From Paucidesulfovibrio longus DSM 6739 (GTDB lineage Bacteria > Desulfobacterota > Desulfovibrionia > Desulfovibrionales > Desulfovibrionaceae), in contig NZ_ATVA01000001.1 of assembly GCF_000420485.1 (NCBI RefSeq), positions 1-64,000 of the forward strand: a stretch of 64,000 nucleotides of DNA, in the 5' to 3' direction. The notes below the pieces were generated by a model. It saw only the letters and a list, made by a program, of their open reading frames with translations. It was not told the DNA's origin and searched no databases. Shown in pieces: positions 9,239 to 17,985 of this stretch. Both the position numbers and the translations under genes were made by a program. Every line of letters begins with the position of its first letter. The stretch's first letter is position 1.

Positions 9239-9537
9239 AGCATACCGTCACAACGAAATTTTTTTTCGAAAAAAGGTGCCGCGACCGACAAGTCACACCG
9301 TCTGATCTGCTATTATAAGCCCTTGCCTTCGCATTCAATATTTCTACGGTTATCCCACATACATTGGATGCACGCTCTCTTTGACCAACGTTCTTGGTTC
9401 AAGGGAGGAGGGCTGCCTAGAACGGAGGTACACCCTCTGAGCAATAATCTGAAGTCCTTAACTAACCGATCTGTCGCCCGCGCACACCCCGCAGATTAAC
9501 AGAAAAAATCGGTCGACATCGCATACCGGCTGCCAAG
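9239..9537. other. intergenic DNA upstream of cas3
   Basis: About 300 bases of lower G+C DNA without a credible gene. It holds the cas3 promoter, an oligo-T/oligo-A stretch near 9260 and an imperfect inverted repeat TTGACCAA/TTGGTTCAA at 9381-9402. It probably represents worn island DNA between cas3 and the integrase relic. Confidence 0.4.
9312..9340 (-). promoter_or_regulatory. probable cas3 promoter
   Basis: On the minus strand a perfect -10 box TATAAT (9317-9312) has TATTGA (9340-9335) 17 bases upstream. The start point would be near 9305, leaving a leader of about 67 bases to the cas3 ATG. No guide-matching site was seen here. Confidence 0.5.
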
Positions 9538-9888
9538 GCCGCAGAACTGATCGAGCGGAACCATGCGGCAAGCATCCGGTATATGACGGAAAAAAACCAT
9601 GAACGCAAACGGTTCCTGTCCCCCGAACAGGTGAATCAACTGCTGGCCGCCGCACCAAACATGCGGTCCAGCCACTATCTGCCGCTGGCGATCCTTCTGG
9701 CGGTGGAACACGGCTGCAACAGGCAGGAAGCGCTGGATCTCAAATGGTCCGATGTCATCTTGAGCGAGCAGGAAAATCTCATCACCTTCCAACGGACCAA
9801 GAATGGGGTGACGAGGACGCACCGCATCCTGCTCCGCGTTCGTAAAACCAGCATCCCGCCTATGTTCCGCTCGCATTCCGCCGATTGA
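9538..9888 (+). pseudogene. tyrosine recombinase (phage-type integrase) remnant
   Basis: The frame encodes about 116 residues that match the start of an integrase catalytic domain: RFLSPEQVNQLLAAAPN, HYLPLAILLAVEHG, EALDLKWSDV and TFQRTKNGVTRTHRI. Similarity begins upstream of the first ATG (9583), as an ELIERNHAA segment, and stops around RTHRI, after which the frame ends. The N-terminal arm-binding domain, the HxxR box and the tyrosine are all missing. The first catalytic Arg position is Asn (GCNRQEAL). It lies 113 bases from the 3' end of tRNA-Ala, as expected for an integrase that once used that tRNA. Confidence 0.8.
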
Positions 9889-9960
9889 ATCCAGGCTCGA
9901 CGCCCATTCTCATCTCTCCTGCCCCCCATAACGGACCCCAAATCTACCCCGCAAGCACGG

Positions 9961-9993
9961 AAAAAGGGCTTCGGTAAACTACCGAAGCCCTTT
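9961..9993 (-). terminator. rho-independent terminator of tRNA-Ala
   Basis: A perfect 12-bp stem (AGGGCTTCGGTA / TACCGAAGCCCT) with a 3-base loop is followed on the minus strand by a T-run. It lies nine bases after the tRNA 3' end. Confidence 0.9.
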
Positions 9994-10001
9994 CATATTC
10001 G

Positions 10002-10077
<76 letters not shown>

Positions 10078-10095
10078 ACGTCGTTGGGAAGAACC

Positions 10096-10124
10096 CTTTT
10101 GCCCATTTTCGCCTTCGATGTCAA
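10096..10124 (-). promoter_or_regulatory. tRNA-Ala promoter
   Basis: Minus strand TTGACA (10124-10119), 17-base spacer, CAAAAG (10101-10096), giving a start about 12 bases before the tRNA. The second tRNA-Ala copy has a TTGACA at the same relative place. Confidence 0.6.
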
Positions 10125-10205
10125 CACGCGGAACGCGAAAAATCGCAATTCGCTTCCGGCCTTGGAGCGCTTGCATTTTTGGGCGTATCACGCGAGGAAG
10201 GCGGC

Positions 10206-11018
10206 ATGAAGGTGCAGGGCGGGAAAACGGATCTCGTGCTCGGAGCGGCTGCGGGCTACCATCTCGGGGATGTGCGGCCCTTTCTCGTTTCGCTCGCCCG
10301 GTCGGGATTTCAGGGCGAGTGCGTGCTGTTCGTCTCCCCGACCACGCGGGACCAGGAGCGCATGCCCGCGCTGGCGAGCGGGTTCGCCCTCCGGCTCGTG
10401 CCGATGCGCGCCCTGCCCGGCCTGGAGCATCTGCCCTGCAACGCCTTGCGCCATTTCCACGCCCTGAACCTGCTCCGGCGCGAGGCGGGCCGTTTTTCCC
10501 GCGTTCTGCTCACGGACGTTCGCGACGTGATCTTCCAGCGCGATCCCTTTGCCTACGCCTGGCCGAGCGGTCTGAACGCCGTGCTGGAGCACCGCGCCGC
10601 GCTGCTCGGCGACTGCCCGCACAATTCCCTCTGGGTGCGCGGCCACCTCGGCCCGCAGGCGCTCGACGCCCTGCGCCGCGCGCCCGTGTCCTGCTCCGGC
10701 ACGACCCTGGGCGATCCGGAAGCTGTGGCGGACTACCTCGAAAAGCTCACCGCCCTGCTCGCTCCCTACGTCCCGGCCCCGCGCATGGCCGGATACGACC
10801 AGGCCGTGCACAACCATCTCGTGCATGGCCGCAGCCTGCCGAAGCTGACGCTGCACGACAATTCCGGCCCGATCCTGACCCTGGCTTCGAGGCCGGGCGA
10901 GCCCGCCCTCGACGACCAGGGCGACGTGCTCAACGACGCGGGCGCGCCCGCGCTCATCGTGCATCAATACGACCGCAAGCCCGGCCTGTTTCGCCATCTG
11001 CGCGAAAAGTACGCCTAA
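10206..11018 (+). CDS. glycosyltransferase-like protein
   Basis: The 270-residue product resembles nucleotide-sugar-type GT-A proteins: a Rossmann-like first half, then RVLLTDVRDVIFQRDPF near residue 105, where the acidic DVRD cluster is the probable metal/nucleotide-sugar motif, and a late AGYDQAVHNHLVHG segment typical of acceptor-side loops. ATG 10206 is preceded by GAGGAAGG; a start nine codons earlier has no ribosome site. It is convergent with the next gene, with which its stop overlaps. Substrate unknown. Confidence 0.6.
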   Translation: MKVQGGKTDLVLGAAAGYHLGDVRPFLVSLARSGFQGECVLFVSPTTRDQERMPALASGFALRLVPMRALPGLEHLPCNALRHFHALNLLRREAGRFSRVLLTDVRDVIFQRDPFAYAWPSGLNAVLEHRAALLGDCPHNSLWVRGHLGPQALDALRRAPVSCSGTTLGDPEAVADYLEKLTALLAPYVPAPRMAGYDQAVHNHLVHGRSLPKLTLHDNSGPILTLASRPGEPALDDQGDVLNDAGAPALIVHQYDRKPGLFRHLREKYA

Positions 11019-12061
11019 GGCCGGCCCGATTCCTTCAGACTCAGCTCGTATTCCTCCCGGATGCGCTCCAAAAGCGCCTTGGTATCATCGGCCAGCAGCT
11101 TGGGCGCGGAAAAATCAGGACGCGACGCGAATTTCTGAAGCATCAGCACGTCCCGGTCGCTCCAGAGCGGCAGCAGGCCCCCGAGCACATAGCCCCGCTC
11201 CCAGGCGCGCTCCACGGCCCAGGGCAGGCCGGGGTCCGCAAGCGGCAGCTGCGCATGATAGGCGTGCATGCCGGGATGGAGCGCCTCCAGTTCCGCCAGC
11301 CGGTCGGGCAGATCCGCCCCCAGCGCATCGGCCTGGATCTTGGCAATCCCGGAATTGTCCATGCTCGTGAAAGCGCAGTCCGTGATTCCGGCGGGATCGA
11401 CGCCGGGCGCGAATTCGCGTTCCACGCCGAGCTGTCCGTAGGCGTCCCGCAGGTAGTCCTCGTAGGCCGGATGCGGGTGCACCGCGTGCGGAATGTCGCG
11501 GAAGATGGTGAACTCGCAGAGCAGGCTGATGCGCGCGTCGCTGTCCCGCTTGGGCGGCATGCTTTCGATCTCCAAGGCCAGTTCCCGCATGTCGTATTTC
11601 CGGTTGACCTTCTGCATGGTCGTCTCGTCCGTGACGCTCTGGCCGAAAAGCATGTTCACCTGAAGCTCGTCGCGAGCCGCGACGTAGGTCATCTTGGTCA
11701 GGCGCAGAGCCAGAAAGCCGTTGCGGTAATCGGGCAACACCATGAGTCCGCCCGACTCCACAGCCCCTTTCCCCGGCGCGGACCGATACAGCCCGGCAAG
11801 GCCCACCACATCGCCGGATTCGGCCCTGCCCACGAACATCTGCACGTCCGGCCCGGCATTGGCCGCGCGCAGGCGCTCCGGATCATAAACGTAGTCGAGG
11901 GGAAAGTTGTCGCCATAAATGGCGTAATACAGCCGGGCCACGTTTTCCGCGTCCTGCGGCTGAAACACGTCCGCCTTGATCTTCTGTCCGGGCTCCACCG
12001 CTTTCGCGCTCTGCCGAAGCAGCTCGATGCATTCCTCTTTCGTTCTCTGAACCAGGGCCAT
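11015..12061 (-). CDS. GNAT-family acetyltransferase-like protein
   Basis: The 348-residue protein has an N-terminal GNAT fold: a QPQDAENVARLYYAIYG start helix, a VGLAGLYRS strand and a VLPDYRNGFLALRL acetyl-CoA-loop-like segment. The C-terminal half is an alpha/beta region of unknown function, possibly a second degenerate GNAT domain. Acceptor unknown. It is transcribed alone, convergent to 10206-11018. Confidence 0.55.
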   Translation of the reverse strand: MALVQRTKEECIELLRQSAKAVEPGQKIKADVFQPQDAENVARLYYAIYGDNFPLDYVYDPERLRAANAGPDVQMFVGRAESGDVVGLAGLYRSAPGKGAVESGGLMVLPDYRNGFLALRLTKMTYVAARDELQVNMLFGQSVTDETTMQKVNRKYDMRELALEIESMPPKRDSDARISLLCEFTIFRDIPHAVHPHPAYEDYLRDAYGQLGVEREFAPGVDPAGITDCAFTSMDNSGIAKIQADALGADLPDRLAELEALHPGMHAYHAQLPLADPGLPWAVERAWERGYVLGGLLPLWSDRDVLMLQKFASRPDFSAPKLLADDTKALLERIREEYELSLKESGRP

Positions 12062-12385
12062 GTTCGCTCCGTTTTCTCAGGTGCAGACGAATTCGCCGTT
12101 GGGCAGGGGGCGCACGCCCTTCCGAAAGACCGGGCTGCGCTCCTTTCGAAATGGACGCTTCCCTCCGTTGCTACCCATAATTGCGGCTTCGGGCAATCTC
12201 CCCGCATCCGACAGACTGCGGAAGCCAAGCCGGGGCTCTTGCATTTTCCGGATTCTTGTACGCAAAAATGAAATTATGGCAAGGCATTGCATGCTTCTCA
12301 ATTTACTTTCGTTCGGCAACGATATTGTGGTATAGTTGAAGACACACTTCAACCGCGTCCGGCCGCCCACCGGAGAGGAGACCCC
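12062..12385. other. intergenic region with no clear gene
   Basis: These 324 bases separate divergent genes. A TATAGT at 12331-12336 could be the -10 box for 12386-12952, but without a good -35. A 33-codon minus frame (12077-12178) ends KGVRPLPNGEFVCT and looks oddly protein-like, but has no ribosome-binding site. Confidence 0.4.
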
Positions 12386-12952
12386 ATGCAACCCCATAAA
12401 ATACTCTTCGCATTTCTCGTCCTGTTTGCCTGCGCTTTGCCTGTTGCAGCGCAGGAAAGCGTACCCGGCCACGCCCAGGACTCTGCCGAAGACTACGCCG
12501 GAATGCCTCCCTTCACTCAATCCGAGCTGGAACGATTCCTCCACGACTGGCCCGCGTTCACAGGCTGGGCCGAGACGCGCGGCGAGGAGCTGGACCAGAG
12601 CGGCAACGAGGACGACTGGACCCGCGAGGCCGCGACCTTCGTCTCCGGGCTCGGCTGGGACCACGAACGCTTCTTCTACGTCGCCCACCAATGCGCCGTG
12701 GGCATCTCCGGCCTGGCCATGGAAGAGCAGGGTCCGGCCATCATGGCCGAGCTGGCCGAGGCCAGAAAGCAGATCATGGCCGACCAGACCATGACCGACG
12801 AGCAAAAGCAGCAGATGCTCCAGATGCTCGAACAGTCCCAGGGCGGCATGGACGGCATGCAGGACATGCAGGAGCATGTCGCGCCGCAGGAGCTGGCCCT
12901 GATCAAGTCGCGGCAGAAGGATATCCGCCGCGTCATGCAGGTGGAGGAATAA
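12386..12952 (+). CDS. secreted protein of unknown function
   Basis: The 188-residue product has a clear signal peptide (ILFAFLVLFACALPVAA) with a probable cut after VAA. The mature part is acidic, helical and rich in Met and Gln near the C-terminus, with MTDEQKQQMLQMLEQ as a likely coiled coil. I do not recognise a family. GAGAGGAG precedes the ATG. It lies upstream of, and in the same direction as, the histidine kinase, so it may be a periplasmic partner of that system. Confidence 0.6.
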   Translation: MQPHKILFAFLVLFACALPVAAQESVPGHAQDSAEDYAGMPPFTQSELERFLHDWPAFTGWAETRGEELDQSGNEDDWTREAATFVSGLGWDHERFFYVAHQCAVGISGLAMEEQGPAIMAELAEARKQIMADQTMTDEQKQQMLQMLEQSQGGMDGMQDMQEHVAPQELALIKSRQKDIRRVMQVEE

Positions 12953-13126
12953 AGAGCCTCCGGTCCTCCCTTTGCTTTGTCCCGGCGGGTCGGCTATGTT
13001 CCTTCCCGCCGGGACCGCTTTTTCCCGCCCTTGACCCCAGGCTGGTATGTGCCTTGCAGACCCACCGTGGACCGTCGGCGGCATATGGCCGTTCTCGGCG
13101 AACAGCACTCGACCCACGGGAAGGCC

Positions 13127-14557
13127 ATGAACAAGATTCGGATCAAAATCATCATCTTCTTCGTCGCGTTCATCAGCTTCATGACCCTGAACACGGCCAT
13201 GTACGGCTGGAACATCGTCTCCTTCCGCGACAGGCTCGGCGTTCTGGACCATTTCCACGAGCTGCTCTCGGACATCCTCGAAATCCGGCGCTACGAAAAA
13301 AACTACATCTTCTACCCGGAACCCGGCAGCCTCAAGGAAATGCTCGTCTACATCGAGATGACCGAGCAGACCGTGGGCATTCTTCAGGAAAACATCGTGG
13401 AGATCGGCGGGGAAGAGGAATACCAGGGCTTCATTTCGGATCTCAAGGAATACAAGCAGCGGCTGCACATCCTCTCCGAAGGGGGCAAGACCGACTTCGC
13501 GGAGGTCCGCCGCCTGGGCACGGCCATGGTCGGCTTTGCGCAGCGCCTGCTCGACCTCAAGAAGCAGCGCATCCACAACGCCCTGATCTCCATCCTCTAC
13601 ATCCCCATCTGCGTGATGATCGGGCTTGCCGCGCTGATAACGGTCCTGTTCATCTGGCAGGCCAAGCGGGTCATGGACCGCCTCGCCTACGTGCAGCAGG
13701 CGGCCGAGGGCGTGGCCAAGGGCGACTACGAAGCCATCCAGCACATCAAGAGCGACGACTACGCCTCCAAGCTGATGCGCTCCGCCTTCAGCAAGATGGC
13801 CGAGGAGATCGAGTCCCGCCAGGAACAGCTCATCGAGTCCCGCAAGCTCGTCTCCATCGGCACGCTGACCTCCGGCATCGCCCATGAGCTGAACAACCCG
13901 CTGAACAACGTCTCCCTCACGGCGGACACGCTTCTGGAGGAATTCGGCGAGCTTTCGGAAGTCGAGGCCAAGGAGATGCTTCTGGACATCATCAACGAGA
14001 CGAGCCGGGCCAGCGAGGTGGTCCGCAACCTGCTGGACTTCTCCAGGGAGGACCGCCAGCCCATGACCCGGCTCAAGGTCGCCGAGGTCATCCGCCAGAC
14101 CCTCAAGCTGGTGGGCAACCAGCTCATGCTCGACCACGTCCGCGTGATTTCGAGCATCCCGGACGACCTGCCGGACATCTGCGGCGATCTGCACTATCTG
14201 GAGCAGGTCTTCATCAACCTGTTCATGAACGCCACGCAGGCCATGCCCGACGGGGGCGTGCTGAGCATTTCGGCCCGGAGCGGCCCGGAAGGCTATGTCT
14301 GCGTGGACGTGGCCGACACGGGCTGCGGCATGTCCGCCGAAACCCTGGAACGCATCTTCGACCCCTTCTACACCACCAAGCCCGTGGGCAAGGGCACCGG
14401 CCTCGGCCTGTCCATCATATATGGAATCGTCAAGAAGCACGGCGGATTCATCGAGGTGAAGAGCGAAGTGGACCAGGGCACCACTTTTTCCATTCATTTG
14501 CTGACCATGGGCGAGGAGGACGAAGCGGATGAGCAAGTTTCGAGCTGCGGTCATTGA
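13127..14557 (+). CDS. membrane sensor histidine kinase (NtrB-like)
   Basis: The 476-residue kinase has a transmembrane helix near residues 6-26, a periplasmic helical sensor of about 140 residues, a second helix (IPICVMIGLAALITVLFIW), a HAMP-like linker, HisKA with phospho-acceptor His in GIAHELNNPLNNVS, and an HATPase domain with DTGCGMS and GKGTGLGLSI. The start at 13127 gives the membrane helix directly; longer frames add an arginine-rich tail without a ribosome site. Its end overlaps the following sigma-54 regulator, its presumed partner. Confidence 0.88.
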   Translation: MNKIRIKIIIFFVAFISFMTLNTAMYGWNIVSFRDRLGVLDHFHELLSDILEIRRYEKNYIFYPEPGSLKEMLVYIEMTEQTVGILQENIVEIGGEEEYQGFISDLKEYKQRLHILSEGGKTDFAEVRRLGTAMVGFAQRLLDLKKQRIHNALISILYIPICVMIGLAALITVLFIWQAKRVMDRLAYVQQAAEGVAKGDYEAIQHIKSDDYASKLMRSAFSKMAEEIESRQEQLIESRKLVSIGTLTSGIAHELNNPLNNVSLTADTLLEEFGELSEVEAKEMLLDIINETSRASEVVRNLLDFSREDRQPMTRLKVAEVIRQTLKLVGNQLMLDHVRVISSIPDDLPDICGDLHYLEQVFINLFMNATQAMPDGGVLSISARSGPEGYVCVDVADTGCGMSAETLERIFDPFYTTKPVGKGTGLGLSIIYGIVKKHGGFIEVKSEVDQGTTFSIHLLTMGEEDEADEQVSSCGH

Positions 14558-15884
14558 CGACGAGGGCCAGGCGGCCCGGCACATCGCCCGAGTGCTCGAA
14601 AAGCTGGGCTTCGAAACCGAAACCTTCGGTTCCGGGCACCCCTTTCTGGCCCGGATGACCGAAGCGCCCTTCCAGCTCGTGTTCATCGACCTCAGGCTGC
14701 CGGACATGGACGGCATGGAAATCCTCGACTTCGTGAAAAAAGGCTTCGAGGACGTGGAGGCCCTGGTGGTCACCGGGCACGGCTCCATCCCCTCGGCGGT
14801 CAAGGCCACGGGCAAGGGAGCGTCCAACTATCTGGTCAAGCCCCTGCGGCTTCAGGACATCCGGGCCGCGGCCCGCGAGGCCCTGGAAAAACTCCAGCTC
14901 AAGGAGGAAAACCGCAGGCTCAAGGCCGCCCTGGACAAAACCCCGCCCCTCAAGGACTTCATCGGCAACAGCCCGGCCATGCAGGAAGTCTTCGCCATGA
15001 TCCGCAAGGTTTCCAAGGTCAACTGCAACGTGCTGCTCCAGGCGGACACGGGCACGGGCAAGGAGCGGGCCGCACGGGCGATCCACGACCTCAGCCCGCG
15101 CCGCGACAAGACCTTCGTCTCCTTCAACTGCGGCGGATTCACCGAAGAGCTGATCTCCAGCGAACTCTTCGGCCATGAGAAAGGAGCCTTCACCGGAGCC
15201 ACGGCCACCAAGATCGGCCTGCTCGAATCCGCGGACGGCGGCACGGTCTTCCTGGACGAGATCGGCGAGATGCCGCTGAACATGCAGGTCAAGCTCCTGC
15301 ACGTGATCCAGGAACGGCAGATCATGCGCGTGGGCGGCACCCGGCCCATCCACCTGGACATCCGGATCATCGCCGCCACCAACCGCGACCTCCAGCAGGC
15401 CATGAGCGCGGGCGAATTCCGCGAGGATCTCTTCTACCGCCTGAACGTGGTCATGATCTACCTGCCCCGGCTGGCCGAGCGGCGCGACGACATCCCCATC
15501 CTGGTCAACCACTTCCTGAAGACCTTCAACAACCGCTTCGGCAAGTCGGTGACCTCCCTCTCGCCCCAGGCCATGGAAGTGCTCATGCACTACAACTACC
15601 CCGGCAACGTCCGGGAGCTGGAAAACATCGTCCAGCGCGCCGTGGCCCTGGCCGAGGGCGAAAGCATCGGCATCAACGAGCTGCCCCCGGACCTGCTCAA
15701 CCTGGCCTTCAGCACCTTCGGCGGCTCGGGCATGCTGCCCCTGGAGGAGATGGAGCGCCGCCACATCCAGCGGGTTCTGGAAGCCACGGGCTACAACAAG
15801 AACCTGGCCAGCCACATCCTGGGCCTGCCCCGCACCACGCTCTGGCGGCGCATCAAGAAGTTCGGCATCAAGGACGAGGAATAG
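14529..15884 (+). CDS. NtrC-family sigma-54-dependent response regulator
   Basis: The 451-residue regulator has a receiver domain (phospho-Asp in FIDLRLPDMDG), an AAA+ sigma-54 activator domain with Walker A QADTGTGKERA, the sigma-54 contact loop GAFTGA, Walker B GTVFLDEIGEM, and a C-terminal Fis-type helix-turn-helix (NLASHILGLPRTTLWRRI). The Walker A has T where GESGTGKE is usual (DTGTGKE). It overlaps the kinase gene by 29 bases. A sigma-54 promoter and three matching palindromes lie just downstream, so the genes from 16466 on are the natural targets. Confidence 0.92.
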   Translation: MSKFRAAVIDDEGQAARHIARVLEKLGFETETFGSGHPFLARMTEAPFQLVFIDLRLPDMDGMEILDFVKKGFEDVEALVVTGHGSIPSAVKATGKGASNYLVKPLRLQDIRAAAREALEKLQLKEENRRLKAALDKTPPLKDFIGNSPAMQEVFAMIRKVSKVNCNVLLQADTGTGKERAARAIHDLSPRRDKTFVSFNCGGFTEELISSELFGHEKGAFTGATATKIGLLESADGGTVFLDEIGEMPLNMQVKLLHVIQERQIMRVGGTRPIHLDIRIIAATNRDLQQAMSAGEFREDLFYRLNVVMIYLPRLAERRDDIPILVNHFLKTFNNRFGKSVTSLSPQAMEVLMHYNYPGNVRELENIVQRAVALAEGESIGINELPPDLLNLAFSTFGGSGMLPLEEMERRHIQRVLEATGYNKNLASHILGLPRTTLWRRIKKFGIKDEE

Positions 15885-16075
15885 GCGCAGCGGCCCGGAC
15901 ATCCGGTGCGGGCCGCCCCGCACGCACGCCAACGGTTCCCCTCCTTGCGGGCCGTGCTTCTCCTTTCGAAATTCCGCCGCGTCCCCTCCCACGGGCTGCC
16001 TGACGCCCAGCGAAAGACTCTTCCCCCTGTTTTTCTTCCGCCTCCCGCCGCCCGGCAATCGGAGCGCCTTCGAAT

Positions 16076-16090
16076 GGTTCATTTTGAAAC
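16076..16090 (+). promoter_or_regulatory. enhancer-type palindrome 1
   Basis: GGTTCA-TTT-TGAAAC, a 15-bp inverted repeat about 350 bases upstream of the sigma-54 promoter. It shares its layout with palindromes 2 and 3 and is a candidate binding site for the NtrC-type regulator at 14529. Confidence 0.6.
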
Positions 16091-16139
16091 AGGAAGCCCT
16101 GAAAACCGAGAACAAGGCCCCCCATATCCGTTGCCCGCT

Positions 16140-16154
16140 GTTTCATTTTGAACA
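16140..16154 (+). promoter_or_regulatory. enhancer-type palindrome 2
   Basis: GTTTCA-TTT-TGAACA, same 6-3-6 layout as palindrome 1, 64 bases (about six helical turns) further on. Confidence 0.6.
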
Positions 16155-16315
16155 ACACTTTTTCAACTCCGGAATATTTTCACAACCTCACGGCGCACTT
16201 CGCATCGGCGCGATCCCAATGATACCTTGAAGATCGGCCCATTGCGGCGTCTGCGCCCGCCTTGTTCCCCGCCGCCCTTTTGCGCGCTCCGGCCCGGCCG
16301 CCTGGCCCGGACCGC

Positions 16316-16330
16316 ATTTCAAATTGAAAC
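16316..16330 (+). promoter_or_regulatory. enhancer-type palindrome 3
   Basis: ATTTCA-AAT-TGAAAC, same layout, about 110 bases before the -24 box. This is the usual distance for an activator that loops to sigma-54 polymerase. Confidence 0.65.
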
Positions 16331-16422
16331 ACATAAAGCCGCACTTTATCCTCCACGACACGCCCAAGAATTGAAATACATTTAATTTCGCATGATTACG
16401 CACAGCCCGGTCCGCCCGTCTC

Positions 16423-16439
16423 TTGGCACCGCCCTTGCT
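16423..16439 (+). promoter_or_regulatory. sigma-54 promoter
   Basis: TTGGCAC-N5-TTGCT: the -24 GG at 16425-16426 and -12 GC at 16437-16438 are exactly ten bases apart, and the match to consensus is near perfect. Transcription should start about 16450, 16 bases before the Usp start codon. Confidence 0.9.
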
Positions 16440-16465
16440 CTGTCAGGGGCAAATGGACGCACCGG

Positions 16466-16894
16466 ATGGACAACGTACTCATAGCGATCGACTCCTCGGA
16501 ATCCAGCTTCTGGCTGGCCTTCTATGCCCTGGGACTGACCCGCAGGGTCAAGGCCAACGTCTCCATCCTCATGGTCGTGGACCAGGAGCTCATGGAGCAG
16601 TCCGGCGAGGACGACGAGTGGATCGGCCTGCCGGAACGGCGGCTGGAGTCCCTCATCGCCGAGGAAAGCTCCGACCGGGCCCGTATTCCCTACTACGTGG
16701 CCCACGGCTCCCTGGAGCAGGAGATTCTGCATTTCGTGCAGGAGAACGCGGTCACCATCCTGGTCATCGCCAAGCCGTCCGGCAAAGACCCCAAGCGAAC
16801 ACGGCGTTTCCTGGAAATGCTCGAACGAATCAGCAAACAGACCAGCTGTCATATCGAGGTCGTGCAAAAGGTTCTGGCCCAGCGGGAGCGTTGA
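16466..16894 (+). CDS. universal stress protein (UspA family)
   Basis: The 142-residue protein starts DNVLIAIDSSESSFWLA and contains YVAHGSLEQEILHFVQE and a VLVIAKPSGKD segment, a UspA fold with a changed nucleotide-loop (AKPSGKDPKRTRRF in place of G-2x-G-9x-GS). It is the first gene after the sigma-54 promoter and probably heads the operon to 23491. Role is inferred to be stress signalling; ligand unknown. Confidence 0.85.
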   Translation: MDNVLIAIDSSESSFWLAFYALGLTRRVKANVSILMVVDQELMEQSGEDDEWIGLPERRLESLIAEESSDRARIPYYVAHGSLEQEILHFVQENAVTILVIAKPSGKDPKRTRRFLEMLERISKQTSCHIEVVQKVLAQRER

Positions 16895-17053
16895 GACATG
16901 CCCAAATCGACGAACGCGCTCCCCGAAGTCCGGATTTTTGCCGCCCTCTGCGGAATGTGGAGTGGATGAGCACGCATCGCCCGGCAACGGCCGCGGGCCA
17001 GGGCCGGGAGAAGCGGACTTGACGCAATCCCTTAACAGGAAAGGAGATCGACG

Positions 17054-17983
17054 ATGTGGCATATGTACCTTCCCATCGCCGGGAACAGCGTAAACGTGAT
17101 CCTCATCTTCGCCTTGGGCGGATTCGTGGGTCTTATGTCCGGCATTTTCGGCGTGGGAGGCGGTTTTCTGATGACGCCCCTGCTGATCATGTTCGGAATC
17201 CCACCGACCGTGGCCGCGGCGTCCGACTCTAACCAGATCGTCGGTGCGTCCACCTCGGGCTGTCTGGCGCACTACCGCCTCGGCAACGTGGACTTCAAGA
17301 TGGGCCTGCTGCTCCTGGTGGGCGGCGTGGTCGGCGGGTTCGGCGGCGTGCAGGCCATCAAGATCCTCAAGGCCATGGGCAACGCCGACTTCCTCATCAA
17401 CGTCACCTACGTGCTCATGCTCGGTTTCGTCGGCTCCTACATGTTCATCGAAAGCCTCCAGGGCATGCGCAAGACCGCGCAGCCCGCGCCGACAGAGGCC
17501 GCCCCCAAGAAGAAATCCCGCTACGCGGCCATGCTGGAGAAGCTGCCCTTCCAGACGGACTTCCAGAAGTCCGGAGTGCGCCTCTCCCTGCTCATGCCCC
17601 TGGTGCTGGGCGGCCTGGTGGGCGTGCTCGCGGCCATCATGGGCGTCGGCGGCGGCTTCATCATGGTTCCGGTCATGGTCTACCTCCTGCGCATGCCCAT
17701 GCACGTGGTGGTCGGCACCAGCCTGTTCCAGATTCTCTTCACCTGCATCAACGTGACCATCCTCCAGTCCTACACCAACCACACCGTGGACTTCGTGCTG
17801 GCCCTGCTGCTCCTGCTCGGCTCCACCATCGGCGCCCAGTTCGGAACGCGGATCAGCAAGCACCTCAAGGGCGAACAGCTCAAGATTCTGCTCGCCACCC
17901 TGGTGCTGGCGGTCATGGTCAAGATGCTGCTCAACCTGCTGCTCACTCCCGACGTGCTGCTGGCCTACACCGGAGGACATTAA
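17054..17983 (+). CDS. TSUP-family (TauE/SafE) anion exporter
   Basis: The 309-residue membrane protein has two homologous halves, each with the glycine-rich entry motif of the family: GLMSGIFGVGGGFLMTPLLI near residue 25 and GVLAAIMGVGGGFIMVPVMV near residue 200, joined by a basic cytoplasmic loop. TSUP proteins move sulfite, sulfoacetate or other organosulfur anions. AGGAAAGGAG lies upstream. It is followed after two bases by a PF09608-like protein, a pairing also seen elsewhere in proteobacteria, which may be an accessory subunit. Confidence 0.9.
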   Translation: MWHMYLPIAGNSVNVILIFALGGFVGLMSGIFGVGGGFLMTPLLIMFGIPPTVAAASDSNQIVGASTSGCLAHYRLGNVDFKMGLLLLVGGVVGGFGGVQAIKILKAMGNADFLINVTYVLMLGFVGSYMFIESLQGMRKTAQPAPTEAAPKKKSRYAAMLEKLPFQTDFQKSGVRLSLLMPLVLGGLVGVLAAIMGVGGGFIMVPVMVYLLRMPMHVVVGTSLFQILFTCINVTILQSYTNHTVDFVLALLLLLGSTIGAQFGTRISKHLKGEQLKILLATLVLAVMVKMLLNLLLTPDVLLAYTGGH

Positions 17984-17985
17984 CA

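Larger units (their letters stand above)
15885..16465. other. control region of the Usp-TSUP operon
   Basis: These 581 bases hold no credible gene. They contain three spaced TTTCA-N3-TGAAA-type palindromes and a sigma-54 promoter, described separately. A further GAAAT-N7-ATTTC repeat lies at 16373-16389. Confidence 0.7.

Noticed and set aside
12077-14827. 916-codon minus-strand frame opposite the histidine kinase
   Set aside because: Antisense to a well-supported kinase and regulator. Only the last 33 codons (12178-12077) lie in intergenic DNA, and these lack a ribosome site.
16373-16389. GAAAT-N7-ATTTC as a fourth activator site
   Set aside because: Its arm spacing differs from the 6-3-6 layout of the other three palindromes, so it was not counted.
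16898-16969. 23-codon frame between usp and the TSUP gene
   Set aside because: Too short, without a ribosome site or recognisable sequence.
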